A stretch of 64,000 nt of DNA from Streptomyces sulphureus DSM 40104 (GTDB taxonomy: Bacteria; Actinomycetota; Actinomycetes; Streptomycetales; Streptomycetaceae): assembly GCF_000381025.1 (NCBI RefSeq), contig NZ_KB905821.1, positions 285,538 to 349,537 on the forward strand, given 5' to 3'. Below are positions 38,924 to 50,300 of the stretch, piece by piece; positions within the stretch are counted from its first letter, which is position 1; every line of letters begins with the position of its first letter. The notes under the pieces are model-generated. The model worked only from the letters and a program-made list of their open reading frames with translations, ran no database searches and had not been told where the DNA came from. The position numbers and the translations under genes were made by a program.

Positions 38924-40597
38924 TCAGCGGAATCCGGCCAGCTTCTTCAGCGGCCCGGTGGCCCGCGCCAGCTCCCGAGGGTTCAGGACGTTCAGCAGCG
39001 ACTGGCGCACCAGCGCTCCGACGTCGGGGTCCGCCTCCCGCCGCGACCAGCGCAGCACCGCAGCGACCTCCTTCGGGCCGGGGGCGTAGAACCGCGCCCG
39101 CGGGTCGGCGAATCCGAAGGGCAGGGGGGCGAAGCCGCAGCCACGGACCTCCCGGAAGATGCGGTCGGCCGCCACGGCGCCGGTCACACGGCCCGCCGCG
39201 GCGTCCGCGGCCAGGCGTGCCGCCTTGGCCAGCAGCGCTGCGTATCCGGCGTGCCCCGTGAAATAGCTGCCGAGGTACTCGCTCTCCTCCCTCCCGTGCA
39301 GCAGCGGGCTACGGCCGGTGTTCGCCAGTTGACCGAGCCCCTGGCCCAGTTGGAAGGTTCCGAGCATGGTGCCGAGAGTGATCACCTTCTGCACCGCGGT
39401 GAACAGCGGGGGCGAGGCGAGTGCGTCGAAGACCATCCGGTTCATCGTGTCGGTGCTGTTCAGCAGCGCGGCGGAGAGCCGCTGAACCGGCTCGAACCGC
39501 TCCGTGCGGTAGTCGGCGCGCCGCGCCGCCGCGATGAGACGGTGTGCCAGCGCGTTCACCATCTCCAGGTCGCAGGTGAGCGACCGGCTCAGCAGTCCGT
39601 CGGGGGCTCCCGTCGCCTCACCGAGCAGACACCAGTTGTCTCCCACCGTGACCGGTGCGGCGTGCGTGGTCTCGGTGGTGCGGTAGGGCTGCACGGCCGC
39701 CGCGTCGGCCAACTGCTGCCGGAGCAGCGGCACTCGGTCCAGCAGCTCGGTGAACTCGGCGCGCGGGTCCCCGGTCGCGGGGAAGCGTGCGGGGTCCACC
39801 TGGAACCCCACGCTGGTCACCAGGTTGACCGCCTGACGGTGGTTGTGGAACGGGGTGGTCCAGAAGTACCCGCCGTCGAAGAGGTGGTAGGTGGTGCCCG
39901 TGTCCCAGCCGACGGGCGACTTGCGCTCCTCGCCCGCGACGCTGTCGAAAGACCCCGCCCTGACCATGTGGGTGTACACGGAACGGGCGCCGCAGCGCAG
40001 TTCGGTGGTGCCCGTGTCGGACCCCACTTCCCGCGCCAGTGCCGAGTCCGGTCCTGACGTGTCCACCACGTACTCGGCCTCGAAGATCTCGTTGCGCGCC
40101 GTGGTGATGTGGACGCCGTAGTCCGTCAACTTCACCTCGGTGATCTTCCGGGCCTGCTTGGCGGTCGCGCCGTAGCCGATGGCGGCGTGGAACAGGCCGG
40201 CATCCACGTCCTGGCGGAACAGGGTGGCCTCCGGCGGGAGTTGCCTGGGTCCGCTGATCTGCGCGAGGTGCGCCGGGTTCTGCTCCCCGTTGCCGCCGTA
40301 GTGGACGAAGCCGATGCTGCGGCCAAGGCCGGCCTGCTTGCTGACCTTGGACGTCACCGCCTCGAATCCCGCCAGGTTGCTCAGTTCCGGAACCTGGTAT
40401 CTCTCGCCGAGGATCCTGAACAGCATCGAGGTGTGCGGGATGGCCGTCTCCCCGACGGTGAAGCGCGGGTGTATCCGCTCGTCGAGCAGGAGAACCCGGA
40501 CGCCCTGACGGGCGAGGATCGCTGCGAGGGCCGAACCGGCGAGTCCTGTTCCCAGGACCGCCACCTGCCAGCGCTGTACTCCGATGTCTTCGCTCAT
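38924..40597 (-). CDS. Flavin-dependent halogenase family protein B, signature degraded
   Basis: A 557-residue paralogue of the neighbour at 37189. FAD motif GTGLAG lies at 16-21 and GETAIPHTS near 49. The halogenase signature is altered to YFWTTP (about 244-249), losing the first Trp and the Ile, and the second motif reads EATGAPDGLLSRSL. It may therefore be a monooxygenase, an oxidative-coupling partner or a non-catalytic subunit. The ATG at 40597 is preferred because GAGAGGAAGG lies just upstream; an earlier GTG adds 12 residues. It lies 52 bases before gene A in the same operon. Confidence 0.72.
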   Translation of the reverse strand: MSEDIGVQRWQVAVLGTGLAGSALAAILARQGVRVLLLDERIHPRFTVGETAIPHTSMLFRILGERYQVPELSNLAGFEAVTSKVSKQAGLGRSIGFVHYGGNGEQNPAHLAQISGPRQLPPEATLFRQDVDAGLFHAAIGYGATAKQARKITEVKLTDYGVHITTARNEIFEAEYVVDTSGPDSALAREVGSDTGTTELRCGARSVYTHMVRAGSFDSVAGEERKSPVGWDTGTTYHLFDGGYFWTTPFHNHRQAVNLVTSVGFQVDPARFPATGDPRAEFTELLDRVPLLRQQLADAAAVQPYRTTETTHAAPVTVGDNWCLLGEATGAPDGLLSRSLTCDLEMVNALAHRLIAAARRADYRTERFEPVQRLSAALLNSTDTMNRMVFDALASPPLFTAVQKVITLGTMLGTFQLGQGLGQLANTGRSPLLHGREESEYLGSYFTGHAGYAALLAKAARLAADAAAGRVTGAVAADRIFREVRGCGFAPLPFGFADPRARFYAPGPKEVAAVLRWSRREADPDVGALVRQSLLNVLNPRELARATGPLKKLAGFR

Positions 40598-40649
40598 ACC
40601 TTCCTCTCGTTGGCCTGGTGCCGATATCCGCACCCGGGTGTTGTCCGCC

Positions 40650-41270
40650 TCACCGACGGCCGGAGGACGGGGTGTCCTGCGGGGTGAGGTGGAAGGAAAC
40701 GACCGGGCTCAGCCGGCTCGCCAGCTCGGCCGCGGAGACCTGGACCAGCGCGTCGACCCCGACCACGTAGCGGAGCAGCGCGACACCGATCAACTGGGCT
40801 GCGGCCAGGCTCTTTTCCAGTTCGGTACTGCGGCTGCACGCCGCGCTGTGCGCGTTCCACAGCGGCCCGTCGGTGAAGCCCCGCAGGCCCTCAGCGGACT
40901 CCCGGTGGGTTCCGACGGAACGCAGCAGGGCGAGTAGCTGCTCGCGTAACGCCGTGCACTCCCAGACCCGGGTGAAGTGCTCGCAGATGTAGGCGGCGCG
41001 TGCCTCGTCGTCCTGCCCGGTGGGCGGCGGCGGGGCCACCCCGGCAGCGTCGTCCAGTCCCACCGCCGCCCGGAACAGCGCCGACTTGGTGCCGAAGTAG
41101 TAGTGGACGACGGCCGCGTCCACTCCGGCCTCCGAGGCGACCCCGCGGACGCTCGTCACGTGGTACCCGGACTCGGCGAACAGCCGGCGGGCCACGTTCA
41201 GCACGTCCCCCGCGGTGTCCGGATGCCCGGCCGGGCGCCCGCGTCTGGTCCGCTGTCCCACGGCAGTCAC
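40650..41270 (-). CDS. TetR-family regulator inside the biosynthetic operon
   Basis: A 206-residue protein with a TetR HTH (GDVLNVARRLFAESGYHVTS, SEAGVDAAVVHYYFGTKSAL) and a helical ligand domain. Its GTG overlaps the TGA of the PKS gene (GTGA), so it is translated together with the PKS. A repressor within the biosynthetic operon suggests feedback by a pathway compound. Its operator is not evident. Confidence 0.85.
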   Translation of the reverse strand: MTAVGQRTRRGRPAGHPDTAGDVLNVARRLFAESGYHVTSVRGVASEAGVDAAVVHYYFGTKSALFRAAVGLDDAAGVAPPPPTGQDDEARAAYICEHFTRVWECTALREQLLALLRSVGTHRESAEGLRGFTDGPLWNAHSAACSRSTELEKSLAAAQLIGVALLRYVVGVDALVQVSAAELASRLSPVVSFHLTPQDTPSSGRR

Positions 41271-44200
41271 CTCCCGTCACCGGGCTTGTGGTCCGCCTCG
41301 AACCGGTCGTGCAGCAGCTCGTGCCAGAACTCGGCCGAGATCTCGAAGAACCTGCGGGTGTGGATGGTGGACAGCTCCAGATCCCGCCGGAAGCGGCCGA
41401 TGAGGTTCATCGCCATCAGCGAGTCGAAACCGAGCGCGATGAGGTCCGAATCGCCGGACACGGCGTCCCGTTCGAGGTGCAGCATCACTGCGATGGAGCC
41501 GAAGACATAGTCCAGCAGCAGCGCGTGCCGCTCCTCCCGGGAGGGCTCGGCGAGCAGTGCGGTCAGCACCGGATGCCGCTCCCGTGCCCGCTCTCGCGCC
41601 GCCCCGTCGGCCGTGTCCGGCTCCGGCTCGCTGCGGTCGAAGAAGTAGCGCTGCCGGAGGAACGGCGAGGTGGGCAGGGAGATGCTGCGCTTGGGCACGG
41701 ACTCGAACACCCGCTCCCAGCCGAGGTAGGTGCCGAGCAGGTAGCACTCCCCCGCCGCGCGCAGGATCTGCTCGCTCTCGCCGGTGTTGTGCCGCAGTGA
41801 GGTGATCCAGTGGTGGTCACCGTCGCTCTCCTCCAGACAGCGGCTGCCCATGGCCAGCATGGCCCGCCCGGGCCCGACCTCGACGAAGGTGCTCAGCCCC
41901 TGATCGGCGAGGGTGGCCATGCCGTCGGCGAAGCGCACCGGATGCCGGGCATGGTCGGCGAAGTAGTGGCCGTCCCGCATCCGTTCGCCGGTCAGCAGCT
42001 CCCCGGTCAGGTTGGAGACGAGCGGGATCACGGGATCGTGGACGGTGATCCCGGCTGTCTCGGCGCGGAACGACGCCAGCATCGGGTCGAGCATCCGCGA
42101 GTGGCCCGGGGTCGAGATCCGCAGCCGGGTGTGCCGTATGTCCCGGTCCATGAGTGTCTTGATGTACCGGTCCACCGCTTCGGCCGGGCCGGAAAGCACG
42201 GTGTCCCCTGGGCTGTTGACGGCGGCGACGTCGAGTTCGGGGAACGAGTCGGCGACCGCGTCCCGTACCTCGTCCTCCGGCAGCGAGACCGAGACCATCG
42301 CCCCGCCGCTGATGCCCGACATCAGCCTGCCCCGTGCCGCGACGAGACGGGCCGCGTCCGGGAGGGACAGCGCTCCGGCGACGCAGGCGGCCGCGTACTC
42401 GCCGATGCTGTGGCCGAGCACCGCAGCGGGACGGACTCCCCAGGCCAGCCAGAGCTGGGCCAGCGCGTACTCGACACTGAACAGCACGGGCTGGGCGTAC
42501 CGGGTGCGGTACAGGTCGGGGTCGTCGTCCGCGAAGAGGATGTCGAGCAGCGGGCGGTCCAGCAGTTCGCGGAACAGCTCGGCGCAGCGATCCATCGCGT
42601 CCCGGAACGCCGGTTCGTGCGCGTACAGTTCCTGACCCACTCGCGGGTACTGCGCTCCGAGCCCGCTGAAGAGGAAGGCCACCCGGTTGCGGTGCCGCGG
42701 TGCCATCGTGCCGGTGAGCAGGGACGGGTCGGGACTTCCCGCCAAGTAGCCGCGCAGCCCGCCGAGAACCTCCTGGGTGCTGCGGCCCACCACGGCGATC
42801 CGGTGCGGGCTGTGCGTCCGGCCGGTGGCCGCGGTGCGGCAGAGCGCGCCGAGGTCGGTGCCGGCGGGCACCTGGTCGACATAGCGCGCGACCAGCTCAC
42901 GGAGCCCGTCGGGGGTGCGCGCGGAGAGCGGCAGCAGATGGAAGTCCCGGCCGGGCTTCCCGGAGCCGGCCTCTCCGGGGGCGGCTTCTGGCGGGGCTTC
43001 CGGAGGGGCCGACACGATCACGTGCACATTGGTGCCGCTCGCCCCGAAGGAGCTCACCCCGGCATGGCGCGCGTCCTCCGGCAACGGTGTGCCGGTGGTC
43101 GGCACCTCGATCGCCAGCTTGTCCCAGTCCAGGTTCGGGTTGGGCTCCTTCAGGTGCAGGTGTGCCGGAACGCGGCCGTACCGTACGGAGAACAGGGCCT
43201 TGAAGAGTCCCGCGATGCCCGCGGCGGCCTCCAGGTGGCCGATGTTGGTCTTCACCGAGCCGACCAGCAGCGGCCGGTCGGCCGGCCGGCCCCTGCCCAA
43301 TACGGCGTCCAGCGCGCGGAGTTCGATGGGATCGCCCAGCGGGGTCCCGGTGCCGTGCGCCTCGACGTAGCCGATCTGTGCCGGGGTCAGGCCCGCGCTG
43401 TCGAGCGCGGCCCGGATGACCTCCTGCTGGGCCTCGCCATTGGGCACCGTCAGACCGCTGGACCGGCCGTCGTGGTTGACGGCGGTGGCGCTCAGGATGC
43501 CCCGGATGTCGTCCCCCGCGGCCTGCGCGTCGGACAGCCTCTTCAGGACGAGCACACCGCAGCCCTCGCCGCGTACATAACCGTCGGCGGCGGCGTCGAA
43601 CGTCTTGCACCTGCCGTCCGGGGAGAGCGCGCCCGCCTTGGCGACCAGGACGAACGGGTAGGGCGAGAGCAGTGCGTTGACCCCGCCGGCCAGTGCCAGA
43701 TCGGTCTCGCCGGTGCGCAGACTCTGGCAGGCCAGGTGCACCGCCGTCAGAGAGGACGAGCAGGCCGTGTCGACGACCATCGCGGGCCCGCGCATGCCGA
43801 AGGTGTAGGAGACGCGGCCGGCGATCATCTGGGCCTCGCCGAAAAGCTGGTAGGAGTCGGCGTCGGCCAGCGCGCCGGTCTCCTGGCGCATCCGCACGTA
43901 GTCGTTGGTGCTGGCGCCGACGTACACGCCCGCCCGACTTCCCTGGAGCCCGTCGGGCGCCAGACCGGAGTCCTCCAGCGCCTCCCAGCAGGATTCCAGA
44001 ACCACCCGCTGCTGCGGGTCCATGGACTGTGCCTCGGCACCCGAGATCCGGAACGGAACGGGGTCGAAGTGGTCGATACCGGAGACGAAGGCGCCCCGGT
44101 CGACGTAGCACGTCCCCGGAGTGGACGGGTCGGGGTCGTAGTACGGGGCGAAGTCACCGCGTTCGGCCGGGAACGGCGAGGTGGCGTCGATCCCGTCCGA

Positions 44201-44389
44201 CAGCATCGACCAGAACCGGTCAGGGGTGTCCGCGTCCTGCGGGAAGCGGCAGGACATGCCCACCACCGCGATGGGCTCAGGCTCGGGCTGCTGCCGCTCG
44301 TTCACCTGAGCACGCAGCCTGGCCACCATGTCCAGTGCCTGGCCGAGCTTGCCCCGCAGGTCGGCTTCCTCGTTCGCCGTCGGACTCAT
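41267..44389 (-). CDS. Type I PKS, single module KS-AT-ACP
   Basis: A 1040-residue module. An N-terminal helix (residues 1-33, QALDMVARLRAQVNERQQ) is a docking segment. KS spans about 36-455 with Cys210 in DTACSSS, EAHGTGT and VKTNIGHLEAA. AT spans about 560-860 with Ser661 in GHSIGEY; at the specificity position it has TPGH (760-763) instead of HAFH or YASH. The ACP has Ser990 in LGFDSL. There is no KR, DH, ER or thioesterase. It should perform the third and last extension, leaving a beta-keto group. The unusual AT motif suggests a non-malonyl, perhaps alkylmalonyl, extender. The ATG shares one base with the TGA of the upstream PKS gene. Confidence 0.88.
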   Translation of the reverse strand: MSPTANEEADLRGKLGQALDMVARLRAQVNERQQPEPEPIAVVGMSCRFPQDADTPDRFWSMLSDGIDATSPFPAERGDFAPYYDPDPSTPGTCYVDRGAFVSGIDHFDPVPFRISGAEAQSMDPQQRVVLESCWEALEDSGLAPDGLQGSRAGVYVGASTNDYVRMRQETGALADADSYQLFGEAQMIAGRVSYTFGMRGPAMVVDTACSSSLTAVHLACQSLRTGETDLALAGGVNALLSPYPFVLVAKAGALSPDGRCKTFDAAADGYVRGEGCGVLVLKRLSDAQAAGDDIRGILSATAVNHDGRSSGLTVPNGEAQQEVIRAALDSAGLTPAQIGYVEAHGTGTPLGDPIELRALDAVLGRGRPADRPLLVGSVKTNIGHLEAAAGIAGLFKALFSVRYGRVPAHLHLKEPNPNLDWDKLAIEVPTTGTPLPEDARHAGVSSFGASGTNVHVIVSAPPEAPPEAAPGEAGSGKPGRDFHLLPLSARTPDGLRELVARYVDQVPAGTDLGALCRTAATGRTHSPHRIAVVGRSTQEVLGGLRGYLAGSPDPSLLTGTMAPRHRNRVAFLFSGLGAQYPRVGQELYAHEPAFRDAMDRCAELFRELLDRPLLDILFADDDPDLYRTRYAQPVLFSVEYALAQLWLAWGVRPAAVLGHSIGEYAAACVAGALSLPDAARLVAARGRLMSGISGGAMVSVSLPEDEVRDAVADSFPELDVAAVNSPGDTVLSGPAEAVDRYIKTLMDRDIRHTRLRISTPGHSRMLDPMLASFRAETAGITVHDPVIPLVSNLTGELLTGERMRDGHYFADHARHPVRFADGMATLADQGLSTFVEVGPGRAMLAMGSRCLEESDGDHHWITSLRHNTGESEQILRAAGECYLLGTYLGWERVFESVPKRSISLPTSPFLRQRYFFDRSEPEPDTADGAARERARERHPVLTALLAEPSREERHALLLDYVFGSIAVMLHLERDAVSGDSDLIALGFDSLMAMNLIGRFRRDLELSTIHTRRFFEISAEFWHELLHDRFEADHKPGDGR

Positions 44390-47300
44390 CAGCTCTCCTT
44401 TCGTGCCACGGCCTCGGCTGCCGCCATCTCCCGCTCGAACCGGGCGAGCGGGTCCTCCGGGGCGTCGGACGTTTCCGGCGCACCCCTGCTCGGCTCCGGT
44501 CCGGGCGCCGTGTCCGGCTGTGCAATGTCGAGGTGGGTTTCGAGCGCGGCCGCGAGCGCCGCCGGGGTCGGGTGGTCGAAGGCCACGGTGCTCGGCAGTT
44601 CGGTGCCGACGCCGCGCTGCAGCCGCACCCTCAGTTCCAGGGCACCGACGGAGTTCAGCCCCAGGGCGAAGAAGCCCCAGTCGGCCTCGATGTCCTCCGG
44701 CTCCTCCATGCCGAGCACCACGGCCAGTTCCTCACGGACCATCGACAGCAGGTGGTGAACGCGCTGTTCGGAGCTCATCCGTGCCAGCCGCTCGACGGCC
44801 CCGTCCGCGCCGGGCTGCCGCTCCGGTGCCTCGGCGAGTTCGGCGAAGAGCGGCCACGGGCCTGCCTGCGCGTACATGTCCACCAGCAGCGGCCGGTCCG
44901 CGTCCACCACGATCGCCGTGGGTGTGTCCGTCGCGACCAGGTGGTCGAGGATGCCGACGGCCTCGTCCACGGCGAGCGGACGGACGCCGATCCTGCCGAG
45001 GCTGCGGGTGGTGTGGGCGTCCAGCAGTTGCGGCACGTCCCAGGGGGCCCAGGCGACGCCGGTGGCCGGCATTCCGCGGAGCAGCCGGTGGTCCACGAGT
45101 GCCCGCAACTTCCCGTCCTCGGCGGCCTGTTCGCCGATGTCACGGGCGCCCCAGCAGCTCGCCGCGGTGCTGAAGACCACGAACAGGTCCAGCCTGGCGC
45201 ACCGCTCGTGAAGGTTCCACGCTCCCGCGGCACCGGGCGGCGCCTCGTCGGAACGTCCCGCGTTCTCCCCGTCCTCCCGCAGCCGCCAGTCCGCACCGGC
45301 CCAGACGGCCCCACGCACGGGCCGGCCCTCGGCCGCGCACCGCTCGTCGAGGAACTGGACCGCGTGGGCGTCGGTGAGGTCGGTCCGCTCGCAGCGGACC
45401 TCCGCACCCCGGGCACGCAGCTCGTCCAGGCAGGTGTCGGGCAGGGGCTGCTGCCCCGCGCCGCAGAGCGTGATGTTCCGGGCGCCCCGGTCGGCGAGCC
45501 AGCCCGCGACGGCGGCGTCCACGCCGGGTCCCGCCTCGGCGACCAGGTACGTGGCCTCGGCTTCCAGCGCCTCCGGGGTCCGCACGGCGGGCGGTTGGGG
45601 TTCCGCGACGATGCGACGCAGGAAGCGGGTCCCGCCGCGCAGACACACGTGGTCCTCACCGTCCGCGGCGAGCACCTGTCCGAGGATCTGGTCCGCCAGC
45701 ACCCACCGGTCCCGTTCGACCGGGTCCAGGTCGAGCAGACCGCCCCAGGAGCGGGGGTACTCGATGGCACACCGGCGCGCGGTCGTCCACACCGCACGCT
45801 GCGCCCAGGAGACCGAGCCCCTCCCCTGCCCGTAGGCGCCCCGGGTGACGTAGTGGCAGCGAGGCCCCGTACGCGCCGCGGTCGCGGCCAGCGCCCCGGC
45901 CAGCTCCGGGACGGCGGCGACCGCGGAGGCCGCCTGCCCGGGTTCGGGGTCGGCGAGCGCCCCGAGGTGGAGGACGGTCCCGAGCCCGGTACCGCGCAGC
46001 CGTTCCGCGACCACCCGGCCCAGCCCGTCGACGGTGGCGAGCAACTCCGCCTCGGTTCCCTGCTGTTGCAGCCGGTCCTGCACCGCGCTCCCGATGCCGT
46101 CCGGGTCACCGACGATCAGCCAGGACCCGGAAGCGCTGTTCGCGCTGGTGGAAGGGGAAGTCTCGACGGGCGGGGCCTCCCGCCACACATCGCGGTAGAC
46201 GACCTCGCCCAGCCGCCGCTGCTCGGCGGGGTCGAGGACGACGGAGCTGGTGCGGGACAGCCGTATCCCGTCGGCCCGCACCAGGCACCGGCCACCCTCG
46301 TCGTGGAGGGTGACGTCCGCCGCGCCGTCGCGCGGGGCGGTGCCGCTGACGCGCAGCGTCCAGGCGGCCGCCTCCGGATCGTCGAAACGCGGCGCCACGG
46401 TGATGCTGTCCACGGCCGACACCTCCCGGGCGGCCCCCTCGCCCCGGTGCCGTGCCGCGAACTCGGCCGCCCAGAAGCAGGCCGCGACCGGATGGTGCGG
46501 GCCGCGCGGGCCCGTGCGGTGTTCGGCCTCGATGTCGAGGAGCAGGTCGTCGGCCTCCCTCCGGAGCCGGAGGAAGCGCAGCCCCGCCGGCAGCCCGGAA
46601 ACGCCGTCGGGCATCTCCGGAGCGCCCTCGGACGCGTCGTTGTCACCACTGCTCTCGTCCGGGGCGGGCGCGTGCCGTGCGCCGCGCAGGTCCCCTCCCG
46701 CGCTGAGCAGGGCGGTCATACGGGTACGCGGAGGCCGCTCGCCGTCCGCGGCCGTGGACCGCATCACCAGTTCCGCTTCCCCGTCGGAAGCGGAGGCGCC
46801 TGAGGCGGCGGCACGCAGGGCGATCCGCGCGTGGTGGGTCTCGCTCCGGCCGACGACCAGCGGCGCCATGAGCCGGACGTCGCGCAGTGTCAGCCCGGCA
46901 GCGGGGTGCCGCCGCTGCCCACAGGCCAGTGCCGCGGCCAGCAGCACGCTCGGCAGACAGGCCACGTCGGCACCGTCGCCCGCCGCACCGTCACCCGTGG
47001 CACCGACCGCGGCGAGCAGCGCGGCGTCGACGGTGGACTGAGCGAGCCAGGCTCCGTCGAACTCGACGCAACTGTCGAGCAGCCGGGCGCTGTCGGCCCG
47101 GCGGTCCGGGGCGGCCGGGGCGGTGGTCTCCAACTGGTAGGTCCGGTGTTCCCAGGCGTAGCGCGGAAGGCCGACCCGGCGGGCCTCCGGCAGCGACGCA
47201 CCGAGGTCCACGGCGCGGCCCCGCACGTGCAGCCGAGCGGCGTTCACGCTCAACTCGGTGCGTTCCGGGCCGTCCTTGCTCAGGGAACCGACCACGACCC

Positions 47301-50300
47301 CTTCCGCGCCGACGGCGGCGAGTTCCTGCTCGATCGAGGTGGACAGCAACGGGTGGGCGGAGAGTTCGACGAAGGTGGACACCCCGTCATCGGCCAAGGC
47401 GCGTACGGCCAGGTCGAACCGGACCCGGTCCCGGATGTTGCGGCCCCAGTAGCGGGCGTCGAGCCGGTCCTCACGGCTCCCTGTGACCGCCGAGTAGAAA
47501 GGGATGTCCGGCCGGGCGGGCCGCAGCCAGTCGAGCTCGCCGACCAGGTCGGCGGCGAGGTCGTCCGCGACCGGACAGTGCCCGGCGGCACCGGAGCTGA
47601 TGGGACGGCAGAACACGTTGCGCGCACGCAGCCGTCGCAGCACTGTCTCGATGGCGTCGGGGTAGCCGGACACCACGGTGGAGGCCGAGCTGTTGACCAC
47701 CGAGACCCAGAGCCTGTCGCCCACATCCGCGATCTCGGACTCGGTCTGCTCCGCTTCCAGACCGATGAGCGCCATCCCGCCCTTGCCCATCAGCTTGCCG
47801 ATCTGCCGGCAGCGCAACGCCATCAGCCGCGCGGCACTGTCCAGATCGAGCGCCCCGGCGATGTGGGCCGCCGCGACCTCGCCCATCGAGTGGCCGACCA
47901 CGGCGGCGGGGCGGACCCCACGCGCGGACCAGAGGTCGGCGAGAGCCACCTGGAGGACGAACACCAGCGCCTGCTGCTCCTCCTCCACCTCCATCGCCTT
48001 CCCGGCGGCGACGCGTTCGGCCGGGGACCAGCCGAGGTACGGCTGCATCGCGTCGGAGCACCGGTCGACGGAGGCGGCGAACACCTCCTCGGCCGCGTAC
48101 AGGTCCGCGCCCACGCCCGGCCAGTACCCGCCGTGCCCGGAGCAGACGAGCGCCACGGTGTCGTCCTGGCCGGCCTGGTCGGTGTCCGCCGTCCCGGCCA
48201 CCTCGATGCCGTGCTCCGGCGGAGAGCCAACGGCGATGGCGTCGAGCGCGCCGACGAGTTCGTCCCGGTCGGCGCCGACGGCGACGGCCCGGTGCTCGAA
48301 CTGGGTGCGGTGCCGGGCCGCCGTGAAACACACGTCCACGGCGCTTACCTCGGGGTGGTCCACCAGTTCGTCGCGGAGGACACGGGCCTGTTCCGCCACG
48401 CCGGAGCGGGTGGGCGCGGAGACGGGCAGGGCGAGCGTCGGCGCGGTCCGGGACGACGCGGCGGTGCCGTCCGCCGCGGGAGGCTCCGGGGGCTCGGCCG
48501 AGCTGAGCACCACGTGCGCGTTGGTGCCGGTGAACCCGAAGGAACTCACGCCGGCCAGCCGCGGCCCGTTCCGGTCCAGTTCGCTCGGGGTCAGCGGCAC
48601 GGTCAACGGCAGCTCGTCCCAGGGGATCTTGGAACTCGGGTGGGTGAAGTGCGGATGGGGCAGCGCCCGCGCACGGTCGACGACCAGGACCGACGTGATC
48701 AGCCCCACCACCCCGGACGCCGCCTCCAAGTGGCCGATGTTCGCCTTCACCGATCCCACCAGGCAGTTCTCGCGCCGCTCCGGCGTGTCCAACACGGCGC
48801 CCAGCGCGCGCAGTTCGATGGGGTCCCCCAGCGCTGTGCCGGTGCCGTGCGCCTCCACATAGCCGATCCGCGCCGGGTCGACGGCGGCGTCCGACAGAGC
48901 GCTGCGGATCACCCGCTGCTGCGCCAGGCCGTTCGGCACGGTCAGTCCGCTCGACGCACCGTCCGAGTTGACGGCGGTGCCGAGCAGCACCGCGTGCACC
49001 CGGTCCCCGTCGGCGACCGCGTCGGAGAGCCGCTTCAGCACCACGGCCCCGCAGCCCTCGCCGCGTACGTAGCCGTCGGCCGATTCGTCGAAGCTCTTGC
49101 AGCGGCCCTCGGGCGAGAGCGCGCCCAGGGCCTCGCTCGACCGGTGGATGGTGGGCCGCAGGATGATGTTCACCCCGCCTGCGAGCGCGAGGTCGCTCTC
49201 GCCGGTTCGCAGACTTTGCACCGCGAGATGCACCCCCACCAGGGACGACGAACACGCGGTGTCGACAGCCAGGTTGGGGCCGTGGGCGCCGAGAAAGTAC
49301 GACAGCCGCCCGGCGCTGCCGGAGAAGGAGTTGCCCGTTCCGTAGTAGCTGTCCACCGCGTCCTGGTCGGCGCTGGCCATGGCCGCGTGGTCGTGGGAGT
49401 TCATGCCGACGAAGATCCCGGTCTGGCTGCCCTCCAGCGCCGGCGCGGTGACCCCGGCGTCCTCCAGTGCCTCCCAGGCCACTTCGAGGAAGAGCCGCTG
49501 CTGCGGGTCCATCACCCTGGCTTCCCTGGGCGATATCCGGAAGAAGCGGGCGTCGAAACCGAGCACGTCGTCCAGGTAGCCGCCCGGGTAGACGCCCCCC
49601 TCGGCGAAGCGGCCCTCGGGGGCGTCTCCGACGGCGTCCGCCTTCTCGGTGAGCAGCCGCCACAGGTCGTCAGGGCCGAACACTCCGCCGGGCAGCCGGC
49701 AGCCCATCCCGACGACGGCCACCGCGTCGCCGCCCGTCGGGGGTTGGCGCCGCTCGTCCCCGACCCGGGCAGGCTCGCGAGCGGGAGCAGAGGCGGGCTC
49801 CGGAGCCGGGGCGGCGGTGGCGGGAGGGGGTGGACTGCCCAGGTACTCCGCGAGCGCGCGCACCGTCGGGTAGTCGAACGTGAGCGTGGCGTTGAGCGGT
49901 CTCGCGAACCGCTCCGAGAGCAGTCCGGCGAGTTCCACGGCCGTGATGGAGTCCATGCCCATCTCGGCGAAACCCTGCCCGCGCCGGACGCGCTTGGGCG
50001 GCAGCCCGAGAACGGTGCCGACGGCCTCAGCGACCAGCGTCTCGGCGTCGGCCGCCACGCGCGGCGTCCCGCGCGGCGCCTCGCCGGTGCGCGGAGCAGG
50101 CGCCTCTCCGGTGCGCGGCGCCGGAACGCGCGGCGGTACCGCGGCGGGCGCCTCGGGCACCTGCGGGGCGCCTTCCGAGGCGGAGAACCAGAAGTGCTCC
50201 CGCTGCCACGGGTACGACGGCAGGACCGCGCGCTCGCCGGTCTCCACACCGACGTTCGGCCACGTCACGTCCAGGCCCGCGGCGTACAGCTCGCCGAGCC

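Noticed and set aside
41810..44758. A 982-codon + strand frame over the single-module PKS
   Set aside because: The opposite strand encodes intact KS, AT and ACP motifs.
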